Source of the DNA: JBBQUN01 sp963717115 | GTDB lineage: Bacteria; Actinomycetota; Acidimicrobiia; Acidimicrobiales; SZUA-35 | NCBI GenBank assembly: GCA_963717115.1 | Contig: CAVQVO010000004.1 | Location: 1 to 64,000, forward strand | Reading direction: 5' to 3' | DNA: 64,000 bases | Part shown: positions 52,315 to 60,214 of the stretch, piece by piece | How positions within the stretch are numbered: the first letter of the stretch is position 1 | Layout of the letters: each line of letters begins with the position of its first letter | Program-made: the position numbers and the translations under genes | The notes under the pieces: generated by a model | The model's database searches: none | The model's input: the letters and a program-made list of their open reading frames with translations, nothing else | Told to the model about the DNA's origin: nothing

Positions 52315-52911
52315 TCACTCGGTGCCGACGGCGGGGATCCCGAGGTCGGTGTAGTCGGCCAGCGGCCAGAACTCGACGCCGGCGGCGGCGAAGGTCGCAG
52401 CCGGCTCGTCGGATCGGGCGACGAGGGTCGAGGCCAGCACCACTCGTCCGCCTTCGGCCTCGATGCGGTCCTTGGCGATCAGGCTCGAGTTCCCGGTGGT
52501 GATCACGTCGTCGACGAGCAGGACCCGTTTGCCCTCGAGCGATGCGCCCTCGACGAAACGGTTGGTGCCGCGGCCCTTCGCCTCCTTGCGAACGACGAAC
52601 CATTCCTTGTCGCCGACGACGGCGACACCGTGGGCGAACTGGTCGGCGCCGAGGGTCAGGCCTCCGACGGCGTCGAAGTCGATGCCGTGTTCCTCGGCGA
52701 GGTCGAGCAGGCAGCGGCACGCGAGTGCGAGGTCCGATCCCTGGGCGAGGGCCTTCTTGCCGTCGAGGAAGAACCGGCTGCGGGCCCCCGACGAGAGGGT
52801 CACCGGCTCGTCGAGTTCGAGCAGACCCTTCGTCTTCAGGATGTGGAGCAGGGCTTCCCGGCGGGCCTCGGGCGTGCTGTCGGGGGCGATCGTGACCGAG
52901 ACGTGGTTCAT
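52315..52911 (-). CDS. pyrE: Orotate phosphoribosyltransferase
   Basis: A 198-residue PRTase that makes orotidine 5'-phosphate from orotate and PRPP in pyrimidine synthesis. The PRPP-binding motif is VLLVDDVITTGNSSLIA. Upstream are SGARSRFFLDGKKALAQGSD (orotate-side loop with Lys) and FVVRKEAKGRGTNRFVEG (catalytic Lys loop). It starts with ATG at 52911, in a divergent arrangement with the retropepsin-like gene. Its 3' end lies 64 bases before the YbaK gene on the same strand. Confidence 0.92.
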   Translation of the reverse strand: MNHVSVTIAPDSTPEARREALLHILKTKGLLELDEPVTLSSGARSRFFLDGKKALAQGSDLALACRCLLDLAEEHGIDFDAVGGLTLGADQFAHGVAVVGDKEWFVVRKEAKGRGTNRFVEGASLEGKRVLLVDDVITTGNSSLIAKDRIEAEGGRVVLASTLVARSDEPAATFAAAGVEFWPLADYTDLGIPAVGTE

Positions 52912-52986
52912 CGCCGATCGACACTACCGGTTGTCGTGCGGTTGCGGATCGACACGGTGCGAGGCGTTTCGGGGCACAATCAGACC

Positions 52987-53436
52987 ATGGCGAAGACGAA
53001 GCTCCAGATCGGCTGGCGGGAGTGGGTCGGGCTTCCCGAGCTCGGCGTCGGCGCCGTGAAGGCGAAAGTCGACACCGGTGCGCGTACCTCGGCGATCCAC
53101 GCGTTCGGCGTGCAGCCCTTCGAGGTCGGCGACGAGACCTGGGTTCGTTTCCAGCTCCACCCTCGTCAGCGGGCTCGCCGCCCGACCATCACCTGCGAAG
53201 CGCCGGTGTTCGATCATCGCCCGATCCGGTCCTCGAACGGTGAGGTTCAGGAGCGCTACGTCATCCTCACCGATCTCGAGATGGCCGGTCAGACCTGGTC
53301 GATCGAGTTGTCGCTGGCCTCCCGCGACAATCTGGGGTTTCGCATGCTGCTCGGGCGCCGTGGCCTCCGTCGCCACGTGGTGATCGATCCGGCCCGCTCG
53401 TACGTGACGGGGAAACGAACGATCGCGCACGATTGA
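52987..53436 (+). CDS. Retropepsin-like putative zinc/ATP-linked protease (DUF785 family)
   Basis: A 149-residue protein with the aspartyl-protease-like loop KVDTGARTSAIHAFGV (residues about 27-42) and the C-terminal LGRRGLRRHVVIDPARSYV segment. It belongs to the family often encoded next to RimK-type ATP-grasp ligases and called an ATP-dependent zinc protease; no such ligase is seen here. It likely cuts or edits a peptide or glutamate-tail modification. It is coupled to the next gene by a TGATG overlap. Confidence 0.82.
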   Translation: MAKTKLQIGWREWVGLPELGVGAVKAKVDTGARTSAIHAFGVQPFEVGDETWVRFQLHPRQRARRPTITCEAPVFDHRPIRSSNGEVQERYVILTDLEMAGQTWSIELSLASRDNLGFRMLLGRRGLRRHVVIDPARSYVTGKRTIAHD

Positions 53437-53897
53437 TGTCGCTCGCCGACGACGAAGCCCAACTCGGGCAGATCGCCGCCGATCTCGCCGACGGACTGGA
53501 CCGGCACCTCGCACCGTGGGTCGATCGTCTGCTGCTCGACCGCAGCGGTGGACGGATCGAAGCCGCTCGGCGCCAACAGGTGACCCTCGAGGTGACCGCA
53601 TCGGCGTTGCCGGCGGTTCGGGCTCTGCTCGAGACCGACATCGACCGGCAACGAACGAACCCGTTGTCCATCATCCGTTCGGCGCTCGAACCGGCGACCC
53701 GGGCCCTCGCTGCGGCGGGGATCGAGCCGATCGTCCGAGACGGGTTCGCCGAGCGGTCCTTCCCCGACGACCGGTATGGACTCGTGCCGGCCGGCTTCAT
53801 CGACATCGCCGAGGAACTGCACGAGCCCGGTCTGCGCTGGGGAGCGGCCAAAGCCCACGTGCACCTGGCCCGCCGCCGGGCCGAGGGACGTCGCTGA
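53436..53897 (+). CDS. Hypothetical protein coupled to the retropepsin-like gene
   Basis: I do not recognise this 153-residue protein. It is helical and charged, with no signal peptide. Regular segments are QLGQIAADLADGLDRHLAPW, then TASALPAVRALLETDIDRQR and YGLVPAGFIDIAEELHEPGL. The ATG shares its A with the preceding stop (TGATG), so it is translated with the protease-like protein and may be its partner. Confidence 0.65.
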   Translation: MSLADDEAQLGQIAADLADGLDRHLAPWVDRLLLDRSGGRIEAARRQQVTLEVTASALPAVRALLETDIDRQRTNPLSIIRSALEPATRALAAAGIEPIVRDGFAERSFPDDRYGLVPAGFIDIAEELHEPGLRWGAAKAHVHLARRRAEGRR

Positions 53898-53937
53898 GCA
53901 CCGCCGGGGAGCGGGTCCGAGCAGCGGTCGGAACCCG

Positions 53938-54894
53938 TCAGAGGAGGGTGGCCGCGGCCTCGAAGTCCTGGGCCTCGAGAGTCGACAGCGCCGCCCGGCC
54001 GAGCCGGTGGACGTCGCCGATGTCGGCGAGGCGCAGGGCCTGACGGTTGATCGCCTGTTCGAACAGGGTTCGGGAGTAGCGGGCATTCCCGAACCCGGCG
54101 TTGCGGACCGCCTTCTCGAAGATGATGCCGAGGGATTCGTGGACGCCGGCACCGAGTGTGTAATCGGCGTCGAGCGTGATCTTCTCGGTGATCGCGATGA
54201 GTTCGTCGGTCGAGTAGTCGTTGAACGGGATCTCCCGGGCGAATCGGGATCGAAGACCGGGGTTCGAGTCGAGGAACTGACGCATGAGGGCCGGGTAGCC
54301 GGCCACGATCACCACCAGCCGATCGCGGTGGTCCTCCATCCGCTTGATCAGCGTCTCGATGGCCTCGGCCCCGAAGTCGTTGGTCTTGGGCCCGGCCGGC
54401 GACAGCGCGTACGCCTCGTCGATGAACAGCACCCCGTCGAGGGCGCGCTTGATCGCCCGGTTGGTCTTCGATGCCGTGTGGCCGACGTACTGTCCGACCA
54501 GTCCGGCCCGATCGACCTCGACCAAATGGCCCTTCTTCAGGAGTCCGATCGATCCGTACATCTCGGCGATGAGTCGGGCGACGGTGGTCTTGCCGGTGCC
54601 GGGATTGCCGAGGAAGACCAGGTGCTGGCTCGTCGGCACGTCGGTGAGACCGTGGACGCGGCGCTGTTGTTGCACCTGCAGGAAGGCGATCAGGGTCTTG
54701 ACCTGGTCTTTCACCGAGTCGAGGCCGACGAGCGCATCGAGGTCGGCCTGGATCTCGGCGAGCTGGCGGGGCGGCGCGACCCGGCCCGATGGCAGCGAAC
54801 CGAGACGTTCCTCCACTCGGCGATCGGCCTGTCGCTTGACCTGCTCGCCGGCCTCCTTCAATCTCTTGCGGATCTGGTCGGGGCGCCTCACCAT
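53938..54894 (-). CDS. CbxX/CfqX (SpoVK-like) AAA+ ATPase
   Basis: A 318-residue AAA+ protein. Walker A is LVFLGNPGTGKTTVARLIAE, Walker B is GVLFIDEAYALSP, and the sensor and Arg-finger region is LRSRFAREIPFNDYSTDEL. The N-terminal 60 residues are a charged coiled coil. This family includes Rubisco activase CbbX, SpoVK and the C-terminal ATPase of EccA; no Rubisco or ESX gene is nearby, so the substrate is unknown. It sits convergent to the gene before it. Confidence 0.85.
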   Translation of the reverse strand: MVRRPDQIRKRLKEAGEQVKRQADRRVEERLGSLPSGRVAPPRQLAEIQADLDALVGLDSVKDQVKTLIAFLQVQQQRRVHGLTDVPTSQHLVFLGNPGTGKTTVARLIAEMYGSIGLLKKGHLVEVDRAGLVGQYVGHTASKTNRAIKRALDGVLFIDEAYALSPAGPKTNDFGAEAIETLIKRMEDHRDRLVVIVAGYPALMRQFLDSNPGLRSRFAREIPFNDYSTDELIAITEKITLDADYTLGAGVHESLGIIFEKAVRNAGFGNARYSRTLFEQAINRQALRLADIGDVHRLGRAALSTLEAQDFEAAATLL

Positions 54895-54975
54895 CCCCCG
54901 ACGCTAGCGGGAACACCCGGGATTCTCGGTGACGTCTAGCCTGGCCGGTATGCGGCAATCGGCGACGAACCGGGC

Positions 54976-56319
54976 ATGACCCCAGACCGGCAGGCCCGCT
55001 ATCTCGCGAGGATCGGGATCCCCGACCGGCCGCGCCCGACGCTGGCCGACCTGCGACGGCTCCACCGCTGCCATCTCGAGGCCGTGCCGTTCGAGAACCT
55101 CGACATCCATCTCGGTGTCCCGATCGTCCTCGATCCCGATGCCCTGCTCACGAAACTCCTCGACCACCGGCGAGGGGGTTTCTGCTACGAACTCAACACG
55201 ACCTTCGGGTCGTTGCTCGAGTCGCTCGGGTTCACGGTGGCGATGCTCGAGGCGCGCGTCGGACCGGACGACCCGGGGGTGCCGTTCGACCATCTCTGCC
55301 TCGAGGTGCTGGCCGTCGACGACCCCACCCCGCAACTCGTCGACGTCGGCTTCGGCTCGGCCTTCGACGAGCCGTTGCGCATCGAGGTGGCGGTCGATCA
55401 GGCCGATTCCGGCGGCCGCTTCCGGCTCGAGGATCGATCCGACGGCTGGATCGGACTCCACCGCGACGACGAACTCCAATACCGCTTCCACCGTCGCCGG
55501 CGATCGTTGGCCGAGTTCGAGCCGGGTTGCCTCCACCATCAGACCGCCATCGATTCCGCCTTTCCCGAACAGCCCATCTGCACTCGGCGGACCCCCGAGG
55601 GGCGGGTGACCGTTCGGGGACGCGCCCTCATCGAGCACACCGGCGACCGTCGACGCGAACGCGAGCTGGAGGCCGCCGAGTTCGGGACGGTCCTGCGCGA
55701 TCGATTCGGGATCGAGCTGTCCGAGGCCGACACCGACCTGCTGCTCCGGGCTTCGGCATCGGGATGGGGGCTCTTCGATTCACCCCTCGGCCGGCTGGGC
55801 GTTGCCTGGCGGGGTACGCACGTCATCGGTGTCGCCCTGCCCGACGGGTCGGCGTCGGTCACCGCCGGTCGGATCCGGGCGCTCGTCGGCGGCGACCCGG
55901 CCCCGGCCGATCCCCCCGCCCGCGTCGCGCTGGCCGTCGACTCGATGGTCGAACTGCTCTCGGGTCGTCGCCGGGACCTGGGCGACGTCCGGATCGACCT
56001 GGATGACGTCACGGACTTCGATCGGGGCGTCTACGAGGTCGCCCGGACCATCCCACCGGGGCAGGTCCTGACCTATGGAGCCGTGGCCAGGCGGCTCGGT
56101 GAGCCGGGAGCGGCGCAGGCCGTCGGTGGGGCGCTCGGCCGCAATCCCGTGCCACTCGTGGTGCCCTGCCATCGGGTGGTGGCGGCCGACGGCGGGCTCG
56201 GGGGCTTCTCGGCCCACGGGGGCGTCGTGACCAAGCGGCGACTGCTCGAGATCGAGGGGGCGCCGATCGATCGGGCCCTGTTCGAGAACCATGGGCCCGA
56301 CGGCCACGACGGATGCTGA
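54976..56319 (+). CDS. Fusion of arylamine N-acetyltransferase and O6-alkylguanine-DNA alkyltransferase
   Basis: A 447-residue two-domain protein. Residues 1-about 250 are an arylamine N-acetyltransferase: RGGFCYELNTTFGSLLESLG has the active Cys, FDHLCLEVLA the His, and LVDVGFGSAF the Asp. Residues about 260-440 are a DNA alkyltransferase (MGMT/Ogt): SGWGLFDSPLGRLGVAWR starts the domain, VARTIPPGQVLTYGAVARRL is the DNA-binding helix, and PVPLVVPCHRVVAADGGLGG holds the alkyl-accepting Cys. Both active sites look complete. NATs acetylate aromatic amines and hydrazines, while MGMT reverses O6-alkylguanine. The fusion is unusual and could join detoxication with repair. Confidence 0.88.
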   Translation: MTPDRQARYLARIGIPDRPRPTLADLRRLHRCHLEAVPFENLDIHLGVPIVLDPDALLTKLLDHRRGGFCYELNTTFGSLLESLGFTVAMLEARVGPDDPGVPFDHLCLEVLAVDDPTPQLVDVGFGSAFDEPLRIEVAVDQADSGGRFRLEDRSDGWIGLHRDDELQYRFHRRRRSLAEFEPGCLHHQTAIDSAFPEQPICTRRTPEGRVTVRGRALIEHTGDRRRERELEAAEFGTVLRDRFGIELSEADTDLLLRASASGWGLFDSPLGRLGVAWRGTHVIGVALPDGSASVTAGRIRALVGGDPAPADPPARVALAVDSMVELLSGRRRDLGDVRIDLDDVTDFDRGVYEVARTIPPGQVLTYGAVARRLGEPGAAQAVGGALGRNPVPLVVPCHRVVAADGGLGGFSAHGGVVTKRRLLEIEGAPIDRALFENHGPDGHDGC

Positions 56320-56323
56320 GTCG

Positions 56324-56407
56324 TGCGCGAGGGGGGACTTGAACCCCCACGTCCTTTCGAACACTGGAACCTGAATCCAGCGCGTCTGCCAATTCCGCCA
56401 CTCGCGC
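56324..56407 (-). tRNA. tRNA-Leu (anticodon CAG)
   Basis: An 84-base tRNA on the minus strand. The 5' strand GCGCGAG (56401-56407) pairs with CTCGCGC at the 3' end (56325-56331). The anticodon stem CTGGA/TCCAG holds the loop TTCAGGT, so the anticodon is CAG and it reads CUG. The long variable arm fits leucine, and the T-arm has the standard TTCAAGT loop between GGGGG and CCCCC. No CCA is encoded. It lies between the NAT-MGMT fusion and fhaA. Confidence 0.95.
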
Positions 56408-56501
56408 AAGTGGGAAACGGCAGCGTAGCAATCTTCGCGGCGGGTGCGACCGCCCGGATCGCCGAACCTCGGGTTCGTCGGGCCTCCGGTAGCGTTGGGC
56501 C

Positions 56502-57164
56502 ATGGTGTTGCGCAGTCTCGAAGAACGCCTGGAGCGAGCGGTCGAAGGGATGTTCGCCCGCGTCTTCCGGTCGGGCCTGCAGCCGATCGAGGTGGCCCGC
56601 CGGCTCATCAAGGATCTCGACGCCCATCGTGGCGTCGACGCCGCCGGGCGGGCGATCGGGCCGAACCACTTCGAGGTCGGACTCGCCTCCTCGGATCACG
56701 AGCGCTTCGAGTTGGTTTCGGAGTCCCTCCGCCGGGAGTTCGCGAAGGCGCTGCGCGATCATGCCCAGGCGGAGTCCCTCCGATTCCTGGGACGGGTCGT
56801 CGTCGATCTCGTCGAGGATCCGTCACTGGTCGTCGGCCGTTGCCGGGTGCGGTCCTGGTACGACGAGTCCAGCGCTCTCGGTGCGTCCCCGGCCTATCTG
56901 GTGTTGCCCGACGGCTCCGAGCTCGAACTCGACGACCGCGTCGTGTCCATCGGTCGTCTGGCCGATCGGACGATCGTGCTGGCCGATCCGAACGCCTCAC
57001 GACACCACGCCGACCTCGCCCCCGAAGGAGACAGCTTCGTCCTGATCGATCTCGGATCGACCAACGGCACGAAGGTGAACGGACGACCGATCACCCGTGC
57101 GTTGCTCGCCGATGGCGACGAACTGACCTTCGGGACCATCTCCATCCGCTTCCACCTGCGCTGA
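56502..57164 (+). CDS. fhaA: FhaA: DUF3662 and FHA-domain protein
   Basis: A 220-residue protein. Residues 1-about 115 are the FhaA N-terminal domain (LERAVEGMFARVFRSGLQPI and EVARRLIKDLDAHR), and residues about 140-218 the FHA domain (VSIGRLADRTIVLADPNASR and FVLIDLGSTNGTKVNG, with the Arg, Ser and Asn for phosphothreonine). It is shorter than mycobacterial FhaA, lacking the long linker. FhaA binds phosphorylated partners of PknB in wall synthesis. It is the first gene of the cluster. Confidence 0.9.
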   Translation: MVLRSLEERLERAVEGMFARVFRSGLQPIEVARRLIKDLDAHRGVDAAGRAIGPNHFEVGLASSDHERFELVSESLRREFAKALRDHAQAESLRFLGRVVVDLVEDPSLVVGRCRVRSWYDESSALGASPAYLVLPDGSELELDDRVVSIGRLADRTIVLADPNASRHHADLAPEGDSFVLIDLGSTNGTKVNGRPITRALLADGDELTFGTISIRFHLR

Positions 57165-57229
57165 GCCACGCAACCCGATTTGTCCGTGACCGCGAGGAGC
57201 GGCCCGTCGCTGAGTACTGTGGCGCGGTC

Positions 57230-57754
57230 GTGTCCGATGCTCTCCTCACCGTGTTGCAGTGGTGCCTGCTGGCGCTGATCTACCTCTTCTTCCTTCGCGT
57301 CCTCCAGGCGACCTGGTTCGGTGCGATGGCCCCGACCCGTCGTGGCGCGCCACCCCAACCCGCCGAAGGGGCGAAGCGGACGTCGCGGCGTCGGGGCCGC
57401 TCGTCGACGCCGACGGTCGCCGGCGGACCCGGCGTCGCGACCGGCACGGGATCGGCGCCGGCGAGGCACCGACCGATCCTGGCCGTGATCGCACCCCCGG
57501 AGGAATCGGGGGTCACCTTCGACCTCGCCCCCGAGGCGACCATCGGGCGAGCGGCAGGGTGTGAGATCACCCTCGACGACACCTACGCTTCCCAGGTGCA
57601 TGCCCGCCTTCGTCTCACCAGCGACGGTGTCATCATCGAAGATCTCGGATCGACCAACGGCACCTACCACAATCGGCAGCGGCTCACGGCCCCGGCGCTG
57701 ATCCGGACGGGCGATCTGATCCAGATCGGTGGAACCATCATGGAGCTCCGCTGA
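57230..57754 (+). CDS. fhaB: FhaB: single-pass FHA-domain protein
   Basis: A 174-residue protein with an N-terminal membrane helix (VLQWCLLALIYLFFLRVL), a linker rich in Arg, Pro and Gly, and a C-terminal FHA domain (FDLAPEATIGRAAGCEITLD and VIIEDLGSTNGTYHNRQRL). It is the usual membrane-tethered phosphothreonine reader of the pknB/pstP operon. GTG start at 57230. It overlaps the phosphatase gene by one base (TGATG). Confidence 0.9.
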   Translation: MSDALLTVLQWCLLALIYLFFLRVLQATWFGAMAPTRRGAPPQPAEGAKRTSRRRGRSSTPTVAGGPGVATGTGSAPARHRPILAVIAPPEESGVTFDLAPEATIGRAAGCEITLDDTYASQVHARLRLTSDGVIIEDLGSTNGTYHNRQRLTAPALIRTGDLIQIGGTIMELR

Positions 57755-58908
57755 TGCGCCTCGTCACGGCGAGCGCCACCCACGTCGGCCAGGTCCGAGA
57801 GATCAACCAGGACCGGGCGCTGGTCACCGGCACCCTCGGCGCCGTCGCCGATGGCATGGGAGGCCATGTCGGCGGCGAGAAGGCCGCGGCGTTGGCAATC
57901 GCCGAACTCAGCGGCGTCCGCGGCGCGATTTCCGAGCAGCGGCTGGTCGACGTCGCTCAGGCGGCCAATCGGCGGGTCTTCGAGGCGTCGCAGGCCCCGG
58001 AGTTGCGGGGGATGGGCACCACCCTCGTCGTTGCTTCGTTCGATCCGAACAGCGGCGTCGTCACGATCGCCAACATCGGCGACAGTCGGGGCTATCTCTA
58101 CCGGGGAGGCGAGATCGAGCAGATCACCCTCGACCACTCACTCGTCGAGGAACTGCTCCGGCAGGGGCGGCTCAGCGAGGACGAGGCCCGCAACCACCCG
58201 CAGCGCAACATGGTGACCCGTGCCCTCGGCATCGGTCCCGAGATCGAGGTCGATGTCTTCCGCCTCACGGTGGAGCCAGGAGACCGCATCCTCCTGTGCA
58301 GCGATGGGTTGAGCAACGAGGTCGACGACGACGAGGTGGCCACCGTTCTCGACGAGGTGACCGATCCCCGTGAGGCGGCTCAGCAGCTCGTCGATCGGGC
58401 CGTGCGGCACGGGGGACGCGACAACGTGACGGTGGTGATCCTCGCGCTCGATACCGACGGCGGCAGCCCGGGAACCGCCGCTTCGGAGGATGATTCGGCG
58501 ACCGACCGACCCGACGACGAGGAACCCCTCGCCTCGTCCCGAGACCTCTCGGCCGATCCCCTCGCCGACACCAAACGACCGGCGAAGCGGCGTCGGGTGC
58601 CCGTTCGCGGACTGGTCTTCGTCGGCTCGGTGCTCGGGGTGGTGGCAGCCGCCCTGTCGGCCACGATCTGGTACGCACGATCGGCCTGGTACGTCGACGA
58701 GATCGACGGCCAGGTGGTGATCATGCGGGGTCGTCCCGACGGCGTGTTGTGGCTCGACCCCACCCAGGTCGAGGTGATCGATCTGACCGTCGACGAGCTC
58801 GACGACGCGTCGCAGCGGCGGGTCGAGGACCAGCGGGTCCTCGGGTCCCTCGACGAGGCGCGGGTGTTCGTCGACAATCTCGAGGTCGTCGGCACGAGCG
58901 AGGGCTGA
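57754..58908 (+). CDS. pstP: PstP: PP2C-type Ser/Thr phosphatase
   Basis: A 384-residue protein. Residues 1-about 235 are the PP2C catalytic domain with metal ligands in VREINQDRALV, VADGMGGHVGGEKAA, LLCSDGLSNEVDDDEV and GGRDNVTVVIL. An acidic linker follows, then a membrane helix (VRGLVFVGSVLGVVAAALSA) and an extracytoplasmic tail of about 85 residues. It removes phosphates set by PknB and is the operon's off-switch. Confidence 0.92.
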   Translation: MRLVTASATHVGQVREINQDRALVTGTLGAVADGMGGHVGGEKAAALAIAELSGVRGAISEQRLVDVAQAANRRVFEASQAPELRGMGTTLVVASFDPNSGVVTIANIGDSRGYLYRGGEIEQITLDHSLVEELLRQGRLSEDEARNHPQRNMVTRALGIGPEIEVDVFRLTVEPGDRILLCSDGLSNEVDDDEVATVLDEVTDPREAAQQLVDRAVRHGGRDNVTVVILALDTDGGSPGTAASEDDSATDRPDDEEPLASSRDLSADPLADTKRPAKRRRVPVRGLVFVGSVLGVVAAALSATIWYARSAWYVDEIDGQVVIMRGRPDGVLWLDPTQVEVIDLTVDELDDASQRRVEDQRVLGSLDEARVFVDNLEVVGTSEG

Positions 58909-58909
58909 G

Positions 58910-60214
58910 GTGCGGCCCCGCACCGTCGAACTCGGCCTGCTCGTCCTCGCCAGCCTCATCACGGCGGCCGCCTACGGCCTGACGAGCCTCGGCCGGGCGG
59001 CCACGCTGCCCGCCGACATCGTGCCGTTCCTCGGCATCGTGATCGCCCTGCTCATGCTGGGCCACCTGCTCGTCCGCTGGTTCGCCCCGTCGGCCGACGG
59101 CCTCCTCCTCCCGCTCGCCGCCCTGCTCAACGGCGTCGGGTACGTGGTGATCGCCCGGCTCAACCCGGGGCTGGCCGACAGCCAGTCGGCCTGGACCTTC
59201 CTCGGGCTCCTCGCGTTCGGCGTGACCCTGATGGTCCTCGACGACCCACGACGACTCCAGCCCTACCGGTACACCCTGGCCCTCCTGGGGGTCATCATGC
59301 TGATGCTCCCGCTGATCCCGGGGCTCGGCGTCGAGATCAACGGTGCCCGGATCTGGCTGCACATCGGGCCGTTCAGCATCCAGCCGGGCGAGTTCGCGAA
59401 GATCCTGCTGGCGACGTTCCTGGCCGGCTACCTGGTCGACATGCGCGAACTGCTCACGATGTCGAAGCGGCGACTCGGCCCGCTCCACCTGCCCGACCTC
59501 AAGCACTTCGGCCCGCTGCTCCTGGCCTGGGGGGTGGCGCTGATCGTGATGGTCGCACAGCGAGACCTCGGTTCGTCGTTGCTGTTCTTCACCCTCTTCA
59601 TCGTGATGATCTACCTGGCGACCAATCGCGTCGCCTACGTGCTCGGCGGGGTGTTCCTGTTCGGAACCGGGGCAACGATCGCCTATCAGATGTTCGATCA
59701 CGTGCAGCGACGGGTCGAGATCTGGCGCGATCCGTTCGCCGACGCGAAGGACTCCGGCTTCCAGATCGTCGAGGCCGCCTTCGCCCTCGCCGATGGGGGA
59801 CTGACCGGAACCGGGCTCGGTCGGGGAACACCCAACAAGATCCCGTACGCGCCGTCCGACATGATCTTCGCAGCCATCGGTGAGGAGCTGGGATTCGTCG
59901 GCGCGACCGCGGTGCTGATCATCTTCTTGTTCCTGATCGCCGCGGGTTTCCGAGTGGCGATCCAGGCGGCCAGTCCGTTCGAGCAACTCCTGGCGGGCGG
60001 GCTCACGGCGCTCCTGGGGTTCCAGGCGTTCGTGATCATCGGCGGCGTCATCCGAGTCCTGCCGCTCACAGGCGTGACCCTGCCGTTCGTCTCCTACGGC
60101 GGCTCGTCGCTGATCTCGAACTACGTCGTGCTCGCCATCCTCATCCGGATCTCGCACCGGTCGAATGCGCTGCCGCGCCATCAGTCCGTCGAGGCCGACA
60201 TGGTGCCGGCGTGA
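58910..60214 (+). CDS. rodA: RodA/FtsW SEDS-family glycosyltransferase
   Basis: A 434-residue membrane protein with about 11-12 helices. The SEDS signature segments are LHIGPFSIQPGEFAKILLAT, DLGSSLLFFTLFIVMIYLAT, PSDMIFAAIGEELGFVGATA and LPLTGVTLPFVSYGGSSLIS. It polymerises lipid II into glycan strands together with the class B PBP encoded next. GTG start at 58910; the end overlaps pbpA by four bases. RodA is favoured over FtsW from its place in this operon. Confidence 0.92.
   Translation: MRPRTVELGLLVLASLITAAAYGLTSLGRAATLPADIVPFLGIVIALLMLGHLLVRWFAPSADGLLLPLAALLNGVGYVVIARLNPGLADSQSAWTFLGLLAFGVTLMVLDDPRRLQPYRYTLALLGVIMLMLPLIPGLGVEINGARIWLHIGPFSIQPGEFAKILLATFLAGYLVDMRELLTMSKRRLGPLHLPDLKHFGPLLLAWGVALIVMVAQRDLGSSLLFFTLFIVMIYLATNRVAYVLGGVFLFGTGATIAYQMFDHVQRRVEIWRDPFADAKDSGFQIVEAAFALADGGLTGTGLGRGTPNKIPYAPSDMIFAAIGEELGFVGATAVLIIFLFLIAAGFRVAIQAASPFEQLLAGGLTALLGFQAFVIIGGVIRVLPLTGVTLPFVSYGGSSLISNYVVLAILIRISHRSNALPRHQSVEADMVPA

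Noticed and set aside
53938..54894. Rubisco activase or EccA
   Set aside because: The CbxX fold is shared, but neither Rubisco nor ESX genes are in the window, so a specific name is not supported.
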